This document shows, in pieces, positions 1 through 10,164 of a DNA stretch of 64,000 nucleotides (within the stretch, counting starts at the first letter, position 1; each line of letters begins with the position of its first letter). Source of the stretch: an uncultured Pelagibacteraceae bacterium (lineage in GTDB: Bacteria > Pseudomonadota > Alphaproteobacteria > Pelagibacterales > Pelagibacteraceae); NCBI GenBank assembly GCA_902633985.1, contig CACPHV010000003.1:51782-115781 (forward strand), in the 5' to 3' direction. Under the pieces are notes generated by a model, which ran no database searches, was not told the origin of the DNA, and was given only the letters and a program-made list of their open reading frames with translations. A program made the position numbers and the translations under genes.

Positions 1-1228
<1,228 letters not shown>

Positions 1229-1427
1229 AAAAACGGCGCACACTAGCTTCCATATAAATTCTAAGAATAAAATTTATATGTGATTGAAGTGTGTACGACA
1301 AATTTTTGGTAACCTTAACCGTCCACACTTCTCTTCTTAAATTTTTACTTTTTAAATAGCTAATTGAGCAAAAAAGCTCAATAATCCTCACTTATTTATT
1401 GTATTTAAAATAATTTACTGAGAAAGT
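1229..1427 (-). other. 16S rRNA leader with three hairpins
   Basis: This stretch lies between the proposed rrn promoter and the 16S start and has no ORF. Three inverted repeats are visible: a 10-bp repeat at 1251-1260/1271-1280 (CATATAAATT), an 8-bp repeat at 1286-1293/1324-1331 (GAAGTGTG), and a 6-bp hairpin at 1364-1369/1376-1381 (TTGAGC). Leader hairpins of this kind usually serve rRNA processing and antitermination. That role is inferred from position only, and the partner 3' trailer is outside the window. Confidence 0.5.
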
Positions 1428-1433
1428 TCAGTG

Positions 1434-1461
1434 CTTATAGGCTAAAAATATAGGAAATCAA
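1434..1461 (-). promoter_or_regulatory. candidate rrn promoter
   Basis: On the minus strand, TTGATT (1456-1461) and TATAAG (1434-1439) are separated by 16 bases, close to a sigma-70 consensus pair. It lies about 200 bp upstream of the 16S 5' end, and no other gene on this strand could own it. In such AT-rich DNA, chance matches are common, so this rests mainly on position. Confidence 0.4.
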
Positions 1462-1492
1462 GCAATTATGAACAAAAATTTGTACAAAAATA

Positions 1493-1515
1493 CCCTATTT
1501 TAGGGCCTTTTTTTT
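1493..1515 (+). terminator. intrinsic terminator-like hairpin between rrn and the M23 gene
   Basis: CCCTATTTTAGGG forms a 5-bp stem with a 3-base loop, followed by CC and eight T residues on the plus strand. The minus strand also gives a U-rich tail (TATTTTT), so it could work in both directions. No plus-strand gene ends here. It lies just upstream of the M23 gene and behind the rrn promoter, so it may insulate the rrn promoter or act on the M23 leader. Confidence 0.5.
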
Positions 1516-1563
1516 GATTTTTAGCGTTCTCTAATCTAATAATTGAGCTCTTTTAATATTTAA

Positions 1564-2856
1564 ATGTTCAAAAAAATACAAAACAAAATTAAAAAAAATT
1601 TTGAGATTTTTGGATTAGTTTTTTTGATATTAGTTTCTATAGTTTTAACAAGTTATTTTAATTTTCAAAAAAAAATATTAGATGAAAGTTATACAAGTTT
1701 TACTGAAAATATTTATTTTAAAAAAACACTTACCCATTTAATTGAAAATCTCGAACCAAAATATAAAAAAATTAAACATAAAATTAAATCTGGAGAAACA
1801 TTTGATAAAATTCTAGAAAATTATTCTATAAACAAACAAGAAATATTAAAAATTAAAAAGTCTCTGCAAAAGAAGGTTAATCTAAATAAATTGAATACCA
1901 ATCAAAGTATTCAATTTAGTTTGGACAAAACAAATAACAAAATAATAGAATTTTATTTTCAAATTTCAAATACTCAAAAAGTATATTTAAAAAGAAGTAT
2001 TGATAATGATAATTTTAACGAGGAAATTTTATCTATTAAGTTAAAGAAAGAAATTGTTTATAAGGAAAATTTAATTTTACAAAGTCTTTATAAGTCAGCC
2101 ATAGACGAAAATGTCCCAGCAAATATTATTATTGAATTTGCTAGAATTTATGGATTTCAAGTAGATTTTCAAAGAGATATTAGAAAAAGAGATAAATTTC
2201 AAATAATGTATGAAATTTTTTTAAACGAAAAAAAAGAAATAATTGAAACTGGAGAAATACTTTTTTCAAATCTTAAACTTAGTGGTCAAGATAATAGCCT
2301 TTATTATTTTGATGGAGAAGGTAGTGAAGGTCATTATGATAAAAATGGTAAAAGTGTAAAAAAAGCATTAATGAAAACTCCTATTAATGGAGCAAGACTT
2401 TCATCTCCCTTTGGTATGAGAAAACATCCAATAGATGGTTACAACAAAATGCACAGAGGTACAGATTTTGCTGCACCAACAGGCACACCAATTATGGCTT
2501 CTGGTGATGGTGTTATTAAAAAAGCAGGATGGTGTGGAGGAGGTGGAAACTGTGTTAAAATTAGACATAATTCGACGTATCAAACTGTATATGCACATAT
2601 GTCAAAATTTGCTCGAGGAATAAAAGTTGGTGTGAGAGTTAAGCAAGGACAAACAATTGGATATGTTGGTTCTACTGGCAAATCAACTGGTCCACATTTA
2701 CATTATGAGGTAATCGTAAATGGTAAAAAAGTTAATTCCCAAAAATTAAAACTGCCATCTGGTAAAATTTTAAAAGGTAAAGAAAGAAAAATCTTTGAAA
2801 CAAAAAAAATAAAATTAAACGTTTTAAAATCTGAAAAAATAATTGGTTTAAACTAA
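1564..2856 (+). CDS. M23 family metallopeptidase (murein endopeptidase), membrane-anchored
   Basis: Probably cuts peptide cross-links of peptidoglycan in the periplasm. One hydrophobic segment near residues 15-33 suggests an N-terminal anchor, followed by a lysine-rich middle region with a LysM/OapA-like stretch (KIKSGETFDKIL). The C-terminal third is a lysostaphin-type M23 domain with the zinc ligands HRGTD (about residue 297) and HLHYE (about 378), plus YAHMS between them. About 430 aa is typical for alphaproteobacterial M23 proteins with an anchored N terminus. It stands alone after the rRNA leader, and its stop overlaps the stop of the convergent DUF4167 gene. The family is clear but the exact bond cut is not. 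Confidence 0.9.
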   Translation: MFKKIQNKIKKNFEIFGLVFLILVSIVLTSYFNFQKKILDESYTSFTENIYFKKTLTHLIENLEPKYKKIKHKIKSGETFDKILENYSINKQEILKIKKSLQKKVNLNKLNTNQSIQFSLDKTNNKIIEFYFQISNTQKVYLKRSIDNDNFNEEILSIKLKKEIVYKENLILQSLYKSAIDENVPANIIIEFARIYGFQVDFQRDIRKRDKFQIMYEIFLNEKKEIIETGEILFSNLKLSGQDNSLYYFDGEGSEGHYDKNGKSVKKALMKTPINGARLSSPFGMRKHPIDGYNKMHRGTDFAAPTGTPIMASGDGVIKKAGWCGGGGNCVKIRHNSTYQTVYAHMSKFARGIKVGVRVKQGQTIGYVGSTGKSTGPHLHYEVIVNGKKVNSQKLKLPSGKILKGKERKIFETKKIKLNVLKSEKIIGLN

Positions 2857-3290
2857 TTAGCCTCTGGCTGTGTCTCTGTACTTGTATCTTTATTTAAATT
2901 ATCATCTAAATTATTGTCTGAATTTTCATTAGATTCAGATGAAAAATTCAATTTATCGGTATTACCCTCATTTTTTAACTGAGCACTCTTTTCTTTTTTT
3001 AAATTCTCTCTCTCATTTAATATTCTGGTAAAATGATCTGCATGCTGAAGGTAATTTTCAGAGAGGATTTTATCTCCATTTGATAAAGCTTCTCTAGCTA
3101 AATCGTTATATTTTTCAATTAATTTTGGGGCATTATGATTATTTCTGCCAGGAGACTTTCTTTTAAAATTTTCACTATTTGAGTAATTTGAACTAAATTT
3201 TTGTCTTTCTCCATTAGACTTAAAATTTCTATCATTTCTTCTAAAATTATTTCTTCTATTATTATTGTTGTTATTTCTAAATGTAACCAT
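2853..3290 (-). CDS. DUF4167 domain protein with asparagine/arginine-rich N terminus
   Basis: Matches the DUF4167 family, widespread in Alphaproteobacteria and usually found next to prmC-prfA as here. The first 50 residues are low complexity (a run of six Asn, many Arg), suggesting a disordered, possibly RNA-binding tail. The conserved helical part (APKLIEKYNDLAREAL, then ENYLQHADHFTRIL) is at about residues 55-95. The C-terminal tail is acidic and Asn-rich. The molecular function of the family is not established to my knowledge. It lies 12 bp downstream of prmC on the same strand and is probably co-transcribed with it. Confidence 0.85.
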   Translation of the reverse strand: MVTFRNNNNNNRRNNFRRNDRNFKSNGERQKFSSNYSNSENFKRKSPGRNNHNAPKLIEKYNDLAREALSNGDKILSENYLQHADHFTRILNERENLKKEKSAQLKNEGNTDKLNFSSESNENSDNNLDDNLNKDTSTETQPEAN

Positions 3291-3302
3291 GATTGTAATT
3301 AA

Positions 3303-4145
3303 TTATATTTTTGTACTAACAATACACCTGTCATTATTTGCAAGATCTTTTTGAGTACTATTTATATAAAAACCTTCTTTATTTAATAAATTAATAACTT
3401 TATTTTTTTGATCAAAACCGATCTCTAAAATAAATTTGCCATTTTTTTTTATCAGTTCAGAGGATTTTTTAATTACTTTTCTGATTTCTGATAACCCATC
3501 TAATCCACCATCTAATGCTAGTCTTGGCTCAAACTCAGCAACATCTCTTTCCAAATATTTAAGTTTAGATCTTTTAATATAAGGAGGATTAGAAACAATT
3601 AAATCATATTTTCCTAAATTGAATTTGTCAACATCTGATTTATAAAGTTTTACTCTAGAACTAACTTTCAAATTAATCGCATTAATTTTACTTATATTAA
3701 GACATTTTTCACTTATATCTATGCCAGTACCAGAAAAATCTTTTCTTTCTTTAAGAATTGAAAGAAGAATACAGCCTGAACCAACGCCTATATCCAAAAT
3801 ATTTAACTTATTTCTTTTTTTTGTTAACTTTAATGCATTTTCTACAACGAGTTCTGTATCTGGTCTTGGAATTAATGTATCATTTGAAATAATAAATTCT
3901 GAATTCCAAAAAGATTTTTTTTTAATTAAATATGCTACCGGATTTCCTAAAGATCTCTGTTCAATCAACTTAAAGAAATTATTTAAATCATTTTTATTAA
4001 TAGGATTGCTATAATTTAGTAAAATATAATTTCTATCTTTATTAATTATTTTAGCCATTAAAATTTCAGCATCTAATAGTGGGTTAGGTATAAATTTACT
4101 GTTTAAAATTTTTGAACCCTCATTTATAGCTAAATTAATATTCAT
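3303..4145 (-). CDS. prmC: peptide chain release factor N5-glutamine methyltransferase
   Basis: Methylates the glutamine of the GGQ motif in release factors, using S-adenosylmethionine. It carries the SAM-binding motif DIGVGSGC (about residue 118) and the catalytic NPPY motif (SNPPYI, about 185) that defines glutamine/adenine-type methyltransferases. An N-terminal helical domain precedes them. The length of 280 aa is normal for PrmC. It follows prfA, its substrate gene, by 3 bp, which fits co-expression in the order prfA-prmC. Confidence 0.96.
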   Translation of the reverse strand: MNINLAINEGSKILNSKFIPNPLLDAEILMAKIINKDRNYILLNYSNPINKNDLNNFFKLIEQRSLGNPVAYLIKKKSFWNSEFIISNDTLIPRPDTELVVENALKLTKKRNKLNILDIGVGSGCILLSILKERKDFSGTGIDISEKCLNISKINAINLKVSSRVKLYKSDVDKFNLGKYDLIVSNPPYIKRSKLKYLERDVAEFEPRLALDGGLDGLSEIRKVIKKSSELIKKNGKFILEIGFDQKNKVINLLNKEGFYINSTQKDLANNDRCIVSTKI

Positions 4146-4148
4146 ATA

Positions 4149-5222
4149 TTATTTTAAGTTACTAAGACTTTCCTCTTGCGCTTGTAGTGTCAAAGATTCA
4201 ATCATTTCGTCAAATGCTTCTCCTTCTAAAAATTCATCTAATTTATGAAGAGTTAAATTTATTCTATGATCTGTAACTCTTCCTTGAGGGAAGTTGTAAG
4301 TTCTTATTCTTTCTGATCTGTCTCCTGTACCAATTTTTGTTTTACGGTCTTGAGATCTTTCTTGGTCAATTCTTGACCTTTCCAATTCATATAAACGTGC
4401 TCTCAAAATTTTCATTCCTTTAGCTTTATTTTTATGTTGTGATTTTTCATCTTGTTGAGATACACTTAAACCAGTTGGGATGTGAGTAATTCTTACAGCA
4501 CTATCTGTCGTATTAACAGATTGTCCACCTGGTCCACCGGCTCTAAATACATCTATTCTTAAGTCAGAATCATTTATTTTTAAATCTATCTCTTCTGCTT
4601 CGGGTAAAACAGCTACTGTTGCTGCTGATGTATGAACTCTTCCTTGAGTTTCGGTATCTGGAACTCTCTGTACTCTATGAACTCCACTCTCATACTTTAG
4701 TGTTGAATAAATATTAGTACCTTTAATTGAAGCTATAACTTCTTTTAAACCTCCTGCATCACTTCTAGATATCGAGATTAATTCTAAAGACCATTTTTTT
4801 TTGTGACTAACTTTTTCATACATTTTAAATAAATCTGATGCAAATAAACTTGCTTCTAATCCACCTGTCCCTGCTCTTATTTCAATAATAGCATTTTTTT
4901 TATCTGCTTCATCTTTTGGTAACAAAAATAATTTTAATTTTTTTTCATTAGCTTCATATCGATTTTGTAAATCTAGCAATTCTATATCTGCCATTTTTTT
5001 TAATTCTCCATCAGCAGAGCTGTCATTTAATATTTTTTCCAATTCTTCTTTTTCAGTTTGAAAAGAAATGTAATCTTTGGCACTTCCAACTATCTCATTT
5101 AAATCTGAGTATTCTTTTGATTTTTCGGCAAATAACTTGTTATCTAATCCACCTGTGGATAAATCTTTTTCTATGGATGAATGTTTAATTATTAATTCCT
5201 CAACTGTTTTTATGGGTATCAT
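4149..5222 (-). CDS. prfA: peptide chain release factor 1
   Basis: Recognises UAA and UAG stop codons and triggers peptide release. The stop-codon tripeptide region reads VPDT (the PxT type of RF1, not the SPF of RF2) and the catalytic loop GGPGGQSVN is intact at about residue 230. An N-terminal coiled-coil domain and the RF1 length of about 357 aa are normal. It sits between ispG (2 bp upstream on the same strand) and prmC, in an apparent ispG-prfA-prmC-DUF4167 operon. Confidence 0.97.
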   Translation of the reverse strand: MIPIKTVEELIIKHSSIEKDLSTGGLDNKLFAEKSKEYSDLNEIVGSAKDYISFQTEKEELEKILNDSSADGELKKMADIELLDLQNRYEANEKKLKLFLLPKDEADKKNAIIEIRAGTGGLEASLFASDLFKMYEKVSHKKKWSLELISISRSDAGGLKEVIASIKGTNIYSTLKYESGVHRVQRVPDTETQGRVHTSAATVAVLPEAEEIDLKINDSDLRIDVFRAGGPGGQSVNTTDSAVRITHIPTGLSVSQQDEKSQHKNKAKGMKILRARLYELERSRIDQERSQDRKTKIGTGDRSERIRTYNFPQGRVTDHRINLTLHKLDEFLEGEAFDEMIESLTLQAQEESLSNLK

Positions 5223-5224
5223 TA

Positions 5225-6319
5225 TTAGTTCTCTAGTTCAGATGCTTTTTTCTCAACTTCGCTTACAACCTTATTAATTATGTCATCAGTCAAAACTTTT
5301 TCGCTCTGAACACCGGATAAATAAAGCATATTATTTCCTTTTCCTCCTCCAGTAATTCCTATATCTGTCATTGCAGCTTCACCTGGTCCATTTACAACAC
5401 AACCAATAATTGACAGTGTTATTGGTGTTTTTATATGTGCTAGTTTCTCTTCCAATATTTTAACAGTATCGATTACCTGAAATGCTTGTCTTGCACAAGA
5501 AGGGCAAGAAATTATCTTTACTCCTCTATTTCTCAGATTTAGTGATTTTAATATCTCATTTCCAATTTTCACCTCTTGAGTTGGGTTGTCAGATAAAGAA
5601 ATTCTAATAGTATCCCCAATTCCATCCATTAATAAACTACCAAGCCCTATGGATGATTTTATGCTCCCAGATACAAAACTTCCTGCCTCTGTAATTCCGA
5701 GGTGTAAAGGATAATCTATAACTTTAGATAGTTGTCTATATGCTGCTATCGAAAGGAATACATCTGATGATTTGACACTTATCTTAAAATTTAAAAAATC
5801 TTTATCTTCTAAAATTTTTATATTTCTTAAAGCGCTTTTAACTAATGCCTCTGGACAAGGCTCTTTAAATTCCTCTAAAATATCTTTTTCTAGAGAACCT
5901 GCATTTACTCCAATTCTTATTGAACAATTATTATTCTTTGCTGCTTTCAATACCTCGTGTATCTTTGTTTCATCTCCAATATTTCCTGGATTAATTCTTA
6001 AACAACTAGCTCCATTTTCTGCTGCCTCAATAGCCCTTTTATAATGAAAATGTATATCCGCAACTACTGGTATTGATACATGTTTTATTATTTCTTTTAA
6101 TGCTTTTGAAGAGTCCTCATCTGGACAAGACACTCTTACAATATCAGCACCTTCCTCAGCTATTTCATTTATTTGTTTTATGGTTGCTTTAACATCCGTA
6201 GTTAAAGTATTAGTCATTGATTGAACAGAGATTGGATTATCGCCCCCTATCTTTACATTTCCAACATTTATTACTTTTGTTTTTCTTCTTTTAATATCTC
6301 TAAATGGTCTTAAACTCAT
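5225..6319 (-). CDS. ispG: 4-hydroxy-3-methylbut-2-enyl diphosphate synthase
   Basis: Penultimate step of the non-mevalonate (MEP) isoprenoid pathway, making HMBPP with a 4Fe-4S cluster. The cluster cysteines are visible in SCPSCAR and in [10 protein letters not shown] near the C terminus. The N-terminal TIM-barrel motif [12 protein letters not shown] is characteristic. At 364 aa it is the short bacterial form without the insert of plant and chlamydial enzymes. It is 5 bp downstream of lysC on the same strand. Confidence 0.97.
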   Translation of the reverse strand: MSLRPFRDIKRRKTKVINVGNVKIGGDNPISVQSMTNTLTTDVKATIKQINEIAEEGADIVRVSCPDEDSSKALKEIIKHVSIPVVADIHFHYKRAIEAAENGASCLRINPGNIGDETKIHEVLKAAKNNNCSIRIGVNAGSLEKDILEEFKEPCPEALVKSALRNIKILEDKDFLNFKISVKSSDVFLSIAAYRQLSKVIDYPLHLGITEAGSFVSGSIKSSIGLGSLLMDGIGDTIRISLSDNPTQEVKIGNEILKSLNLRNRGVKIISCPSCARQAFQVIDTVKILEEKLAHIKTPITLSIIGCVVNGPGEAAMTDIGITGGGKGNNMLYLSGVQSEKVLTDDIINKVVSEVEKKASELEN

Positions 6320-6324
6320 TATAA

Positions 6325-7536
6325 TTAATCTAATTTAAATTCTTTATGTAAAGCAGCTATTGCTCTTTTAACATGCTTAACAGAAACTAGAACTGAAATT
6401 TTTATCTCTGAGGTAGAAATAACCAAAATATTAATTTTTTTTGAAGCTAGTGCCTGGAACATTCTATATGTTATACCTGGAGTCGTTATCATACCAACAC
6501 CGATGATTGAAACTTTAGAAACACCTTTATCAAAAGATAATTTTTTAAAAGATATTTTTTTATTTTGTTTAATTAATTTTTCTGTTTTTTTTAAATCATC
6601 AGCTTTTATAGTAAATGTAAGATCTGTCTCTTTTCCATCTAAAGATATATTTTGAACCACCATATCTACATTGATAAGATTTTTAGATAGTGGTTTAAAA
6701 ATAGAAGCAGCAACACCAGGTCTATCTTTCACTCCTACAATTGTAATTTTAGCATCATTTTTTGTAGATGAAATTCCAGTAATAATTTGGTCACTAAATG
6801 CTTTTTTAGAATTTGTTATTAAGGTACCAGATTTTGATACGAATGAAGATTTTACTTTGACATCAATCTTATTCAGCTTTGCATCCTGAACCGATGTGGG
6901 CTGCATTACTTTTGAACCGAGAGATGCCATTTCTAACATTTCGTCATAAAAAATTTTTTTAATTTTTTTTGCTTTTTTATACTGCCTTGGATCGGTAGTA
7001 TAAACTCCATCTACGTCAGTATATATTATACACTCATCAGCTTTAATAAATTTTGCAAGCATAATTGCAGTTGCATCAGATCCGCTTCTTCCGATTGTTG
7101 TTATTCTTAAATCTTTACTTACACCCTGAAATCCTGTGATTATAGGTATTCCGCCTAAATTTATATATCTATTTAGTTCTTTTATACCTACTGAAATAAT
7201 CCTTGCAGTTGAATGGGGACCATCTGTTAAAATAGGTAATTGCCATGATGTCCAAGATCTCGATTTAAACCCATTATGTTTTAGTCTACCAGCAATAAGT
7301 GCGCATGATGCTTGCTCTCCAGTCGAAACTAATGCATCATATTCTGCTCTATCAAAATTGCTACTTATCAGTTTAGATTTATTAACTAACTCATTTGTCA
7401 CACCACTCATTGCCGATGAAATAACTACTACCTTATTTTTTTTCTTTTTGTAAAAAGCAATAATTTTGCATACCTTTTTAATTCTATCTATAGTTCCTAC
7501 AGATGTTCCACCAAATTTTAATACGATAGTTTTCAT
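6325..7536 (-). CDS. lysC: aspartate kinase
   Basis: Phosphorylates aspartate, the first step towards lysine/DAP, threonine and methionine. The N-terminal amino-acid kinase domain begins with KFGGTSVG and includes [12 protein letters not shown]; the C-terminal part (about residues 265-403) holds tandem ACT regulatory domains. The length of 403 aa is that of a monofunctional, feedback-regulated enzyme with no fused homoserine dehydrogenase. It is first gene of the minus-strand run and divergent from ubiG across 75 bp, which must hold both promoters. Confidence 0.97.
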   Translation of the reverse strand: MKTIVLKFGGTSVGTIDRIKKVCKIIAFYKKKKNKVVVISSAMSGVTNELVNKSKLISSNFDRAEYDALVSTGEQASCALIAGRLKHNGFKSRSWTSWQLPILTDGPHSTARIISVGIKELNRYINLGGIPIITGFQGVSKDLRITTIGRSGSDATAIMLAKFIKADECIIYTDVDGVYTTDPRQYKKAKKIKKIFYDEMLEMASLGSKVMQPTSVQDAKLNKIDVKVKSSFVSKSGTLITNSKKAFSDQIITGISSTKNDAKITIVGVKDRPGVAASIFKPLSKNLINVDMVVQNISLDGKETDLTFTIKADDLKKTEKLIKQNKKISFKKLSFDKGVSKVSIIGVGMITTPGITYRMFQALASKKINILVISTSEIKISVLVSVKHVKRAIAALHKEFKLD

Positions 7537-7611
7537 GCTAGCTTTAATTATTAATATTTAATAAATAATGGATAAAATACATCTAAATTATTATGTCAAC
7601 TATTTATCACA

Positions 7612-8334
7612 ATGACTAGTGTAAATAAAAAAGAAATAGATAAATTTTCTAAAATGGCCAATGAATGGTGGGATCCAGAGGGTAAATTCAAACCACTTCA
7701 TAAATTTAATCCAACAAGAATTAAATATATAAAAGAAAATATTATTAATAATTTCAAATTAAAAAATAAATTAAGACCTTTATCAGGAATAAATATTTTA
7801 GATATTGGATGTGGTGGAGGGTTACTATCCGAACCAATGTCAAGAATGGGAGCAAATGTTACAGGTATCGATGCATCTGATAAAAATATAAGAATTGCAA
7901 AACTCCATTCAAAAAAAAATAAACTAAAAATAAATTATTTATGTTCATCACCCGAAAAGCTTAAAATTACAAAAAAATTTGATGTAATTTTAAATATGGA
8001 AATTGTTGAACATGTAGAGGATATAGATTTTTTTTTAAAATCTTGCTCAAAACTTTTAAAAAAAAATGGACTAATGTTTGTTGCAACAATAAATAAAACT
8101 TTAAAATCTTATATTTTTGCAATTGTTGGAGCAGAATATGTTTTGAGATGGCTTCCAATTGGAACACACGAATGGGAAAAATTTGTTAAACCTGAAGATC
8201 TTAAAAAAATTTTAATGAAATATGATTTCTCTCTAAACAAATTAGAGGGTATGAATTTTAACATTATTAAAGATGAATGGAGTATTTCTAGTGATTTATC
8301 TGTAAACTATATAGCAAAGTTTATTAAAAACTAA
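7612..8334 (+). CDS. ubiG: ubiquinone biosynthesis O-methyltransferase
   Basis: SAM-dependent methyltransferase for the two O-methylations in ubiquinone synthesis. The N-terminal FSKMANEWWDPEG is a strong UbiG signature, and the SAM motif I is DIGCGGGLLSEP (about residues 64-75). The motif NMEIVEHVED follows. At 240 aa it is a normal UbiG. Its stop overlaps the stop of the convergent DUF1178 gene by 4 bp. Confidence 0.96.
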   Translation: MTSVNKKEIDKFSKMANEWWDPEGKFKPLHKFNPTRIKYIKENIINNFKLKNKLRPLSGINILDIGCGGGLLSEPMSRMGANVTGIDASDKNIRIAKLHSKKNKLKINYLCSSPEKLKITKKFDVILNMEIVEHVEDIDFFLKSCSKLLKKNGLMFVATINKTLKSYIFAIVGAEYVLRWLPIGTHEWEKFVKPEDLKKILMKYDFSLNKLEGMNFNIIKDEWSISSDLSVNYIAKFIKN

Positions 8335-8759
8335 TTTTCTTTTTCATCTATCCAAGGAATCATTTGAGCATCTATACCTTCTTCTTTTAATTCTTTCAAA
8401 TCTTCCTTTGATGCACTACCGTAAATACCCTTTGATTTTTTTTTACCATTATAATGAATTGATCTCGCTTCATAAGCAAAATTATCACCAACATAATTAA
8501 AATTATCTTTAATAAATTTTTGATAATCTTTTATAGTTTTTTTTACTTTGTTATATTTTTCTAAGTTGAATTTTTCATCATTTTTTGATTTATGGTTTAT
8601 TAGCTGAGGTGCCATAATTGTTTTTTCAACTTTTTCTGAATTGCAATTATGGCAATTCAAAAGTTTTTTCTTTTTTAGTCTTTCATACTCGTTTGAAGAT
8701 GCAAACCAACTATCAAATTTTAAATTACATTCTTTACAAAAAAGTTTATATTTAATCAT
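8331..8759 (-). CDS. DUF1178 family protein
   Basis: Alphaproteobacterial DUF1178 member. The N terminus has two cysteine pairs (FCKEC near residue 8 and NCHNC near 36) that look like a small zinc ribbon. The C terminus carries conserved ARSIHY and GIYGSAS motifs seen in the family. The length of 142 aa is typical. Function is unknown. It follows argJ by about 40 bp on the same strand and may be transcribed with it. Confidence 0.85.
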   Translation of the reverse strand: MIKYKLFCKECNLKFDSWFASSNEYERLKKKKLLNCHNCNSEKVEKTIMAPQLINHKSKNDEKFNLEKYNKVKKTIKDYQKFIKDNFNYVGDNFAYEARSIHYNGKKKSKGIYGSASKEDLKELKEEGIDAQMIPWIDEKEN

Positions 8760-8797
8760 GATAATTAGTTAATTATAAAATTTGGGTTTTCAATAAG

Positions 8798-10099
8798 TTA
8801 ACTTCTATAGTCTGCATTAATTTCAATATATTTTTTTGTTAAATCCATAGTATAAACTGTGAAGTTTTTATTTCCTGTAAAAATTTCAATGTTTATTTCT
8901 ATATTTTCAGATTTCATATAATTTACTGTTTGTTTTTCATCGTAACTTTGATTTAATTTTCCACCTTCTACAATTGTTATATTTCCAAACTTAACAGATA
9001 ATTTTTTTAAATTAATTTTAGGCCCAGCTTTACCGATTGCCATTATAACTCGGCCCCAATTTGGATCCTCTCCAGAAATTGCAGTTTTCACTAGTGGAGA
9101 ATTTGCGACAGATAAAGCAATTTTTTTTGCATCTATCTCATTTTTACATTTGCTAACATTTATTGTTATGAATTTTGATGCTCCCTCACCATCTGAAACA
9201 ATTCTTTTGGCCAAATTCAAAAGAACATTATTTAATGCTTTATCAAAATTTTTAATTTTATTTTCATTCACACTTTTTACTTGAGAATTTTTAACTTCAT
9301 TAGTTGCAAAGATAGTTGCCATATCATTAGTACTGGTATCTCCATCACAAGAAATAGCATTAAATGTATTGTTTATATTTTTTTTTAATAGCTTTCCTAA
9401 AACGTCATTAGATAAAGTTGCATCAGTAAATATATACGCAAGTGTTGTAGCCATATTTGGATGTATCATTCCTGAACCTTTAGCAATTCCATATATTTTT
9501 ACTTTTTCACTTCCAATATAACATTCCTCCATAGCTAATTTTGGCTTTGTATCCGTAGTCATGATTGCAAGCGCTGCCTTCATCCAAATAAATTTATTTT
9601 GAGTATAAGTAATTTTTTTTATTAAATTTGGAATATTATTAGAAATTTTTTCATATGGAAAAATTTCCCCAATAGTACCAGTACAACCAAATATTATATT
9701 CTTTGAAGAAATTTTCTTTGGATTCTCCTCGTCTTCTTCTTGTTTTTTATTTAATTGTTTCGCAGTTAAATCTGCTATTTTTTTTAAACTTTCATACCCT
9801 TGCTTTCCAGTGAAAGCATTTGCATTTCTTGTGTTTACAATTAGAGAATATATTTTTTTTGGTCTTTGATTGATATTCCATTTTATATTTTCAGATACTA
9901 TTTTTGACTGTGTATAAACAGAAGCATAATTTGCACCTTCTCTAAAATAAAACATAGTTAAATCATCTCTGATATCTTTATATAAATTTGCTGAAACAAC
10001 TGAAATTGAAAGACCATCTAGATGATCAAGGTCTTGAAAATCAATCATTTTTGTATTTTTTGATTGAGATGATAAAAAATTTGTTAAATTAATTCCCAT
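8798..10099 (-). CDS. argJ: glutamate N-acetyltransferase / ornithine acetyltransferase
   Basis: Recycles the acetyl group from N-acetylornithine to glutamate in arginine synthesis. ArgJ is made as a precursor that cleaves itself before a conserved Thr; that site is visible as GMIHPNMATTLAY (about residue 210), and the C-terminal motif ISGEDPNWGRV is present. The length of 433 aa is slightly over the family average. Whether the enzyme is mono- or bifunctional cannot be told by eye. argB, argD and argF are also in this window but in separate places. It is divergent from secA. Confidence 0.96.
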   Translation of the reverse strand: MGINLTNFLSSQSKNTKMIDFQDLDHLDGLSISVVSANLYKDIRDDLTMFYFREGANYASVYTQSKIVSENIKWNINQRPKKIYSLIVNTRNANAFTGKQGYESLKKIADLTAKQLNKKQEEDEENPKKISSKNIIFGCTGTIGEIFPYEKISNNIPNLIKKITYTQNKFIWMKAALAIMTTDTKPKLAMEECYIGSEKVKIYGIAKGSGMIHPNMATTLAYIFTDATLSNDVLGKLLKKNINNTFNAISCDGDTSTNDMATIFATNEVKNSQVKSVNENKIKNFDKALNNVLLNLAKRIVSDGEGASKFITINVSKCKNEIDAKKIALSVANSPLVKTAISGEDPNWGRVIMAIGKAGPKINLKKLSVKFGNITIVEGGKLNQSYDEKQTVNYMKSENIEINIEIFTGNKNFTVYTMDLTKKYIEINADYRS

Positions 10100-10164
10100 A
10101 TTGTTTAAATTATTTATTTAATACATATATTAAACAATATAAGTAAAGAATAAATCAAATAGTC

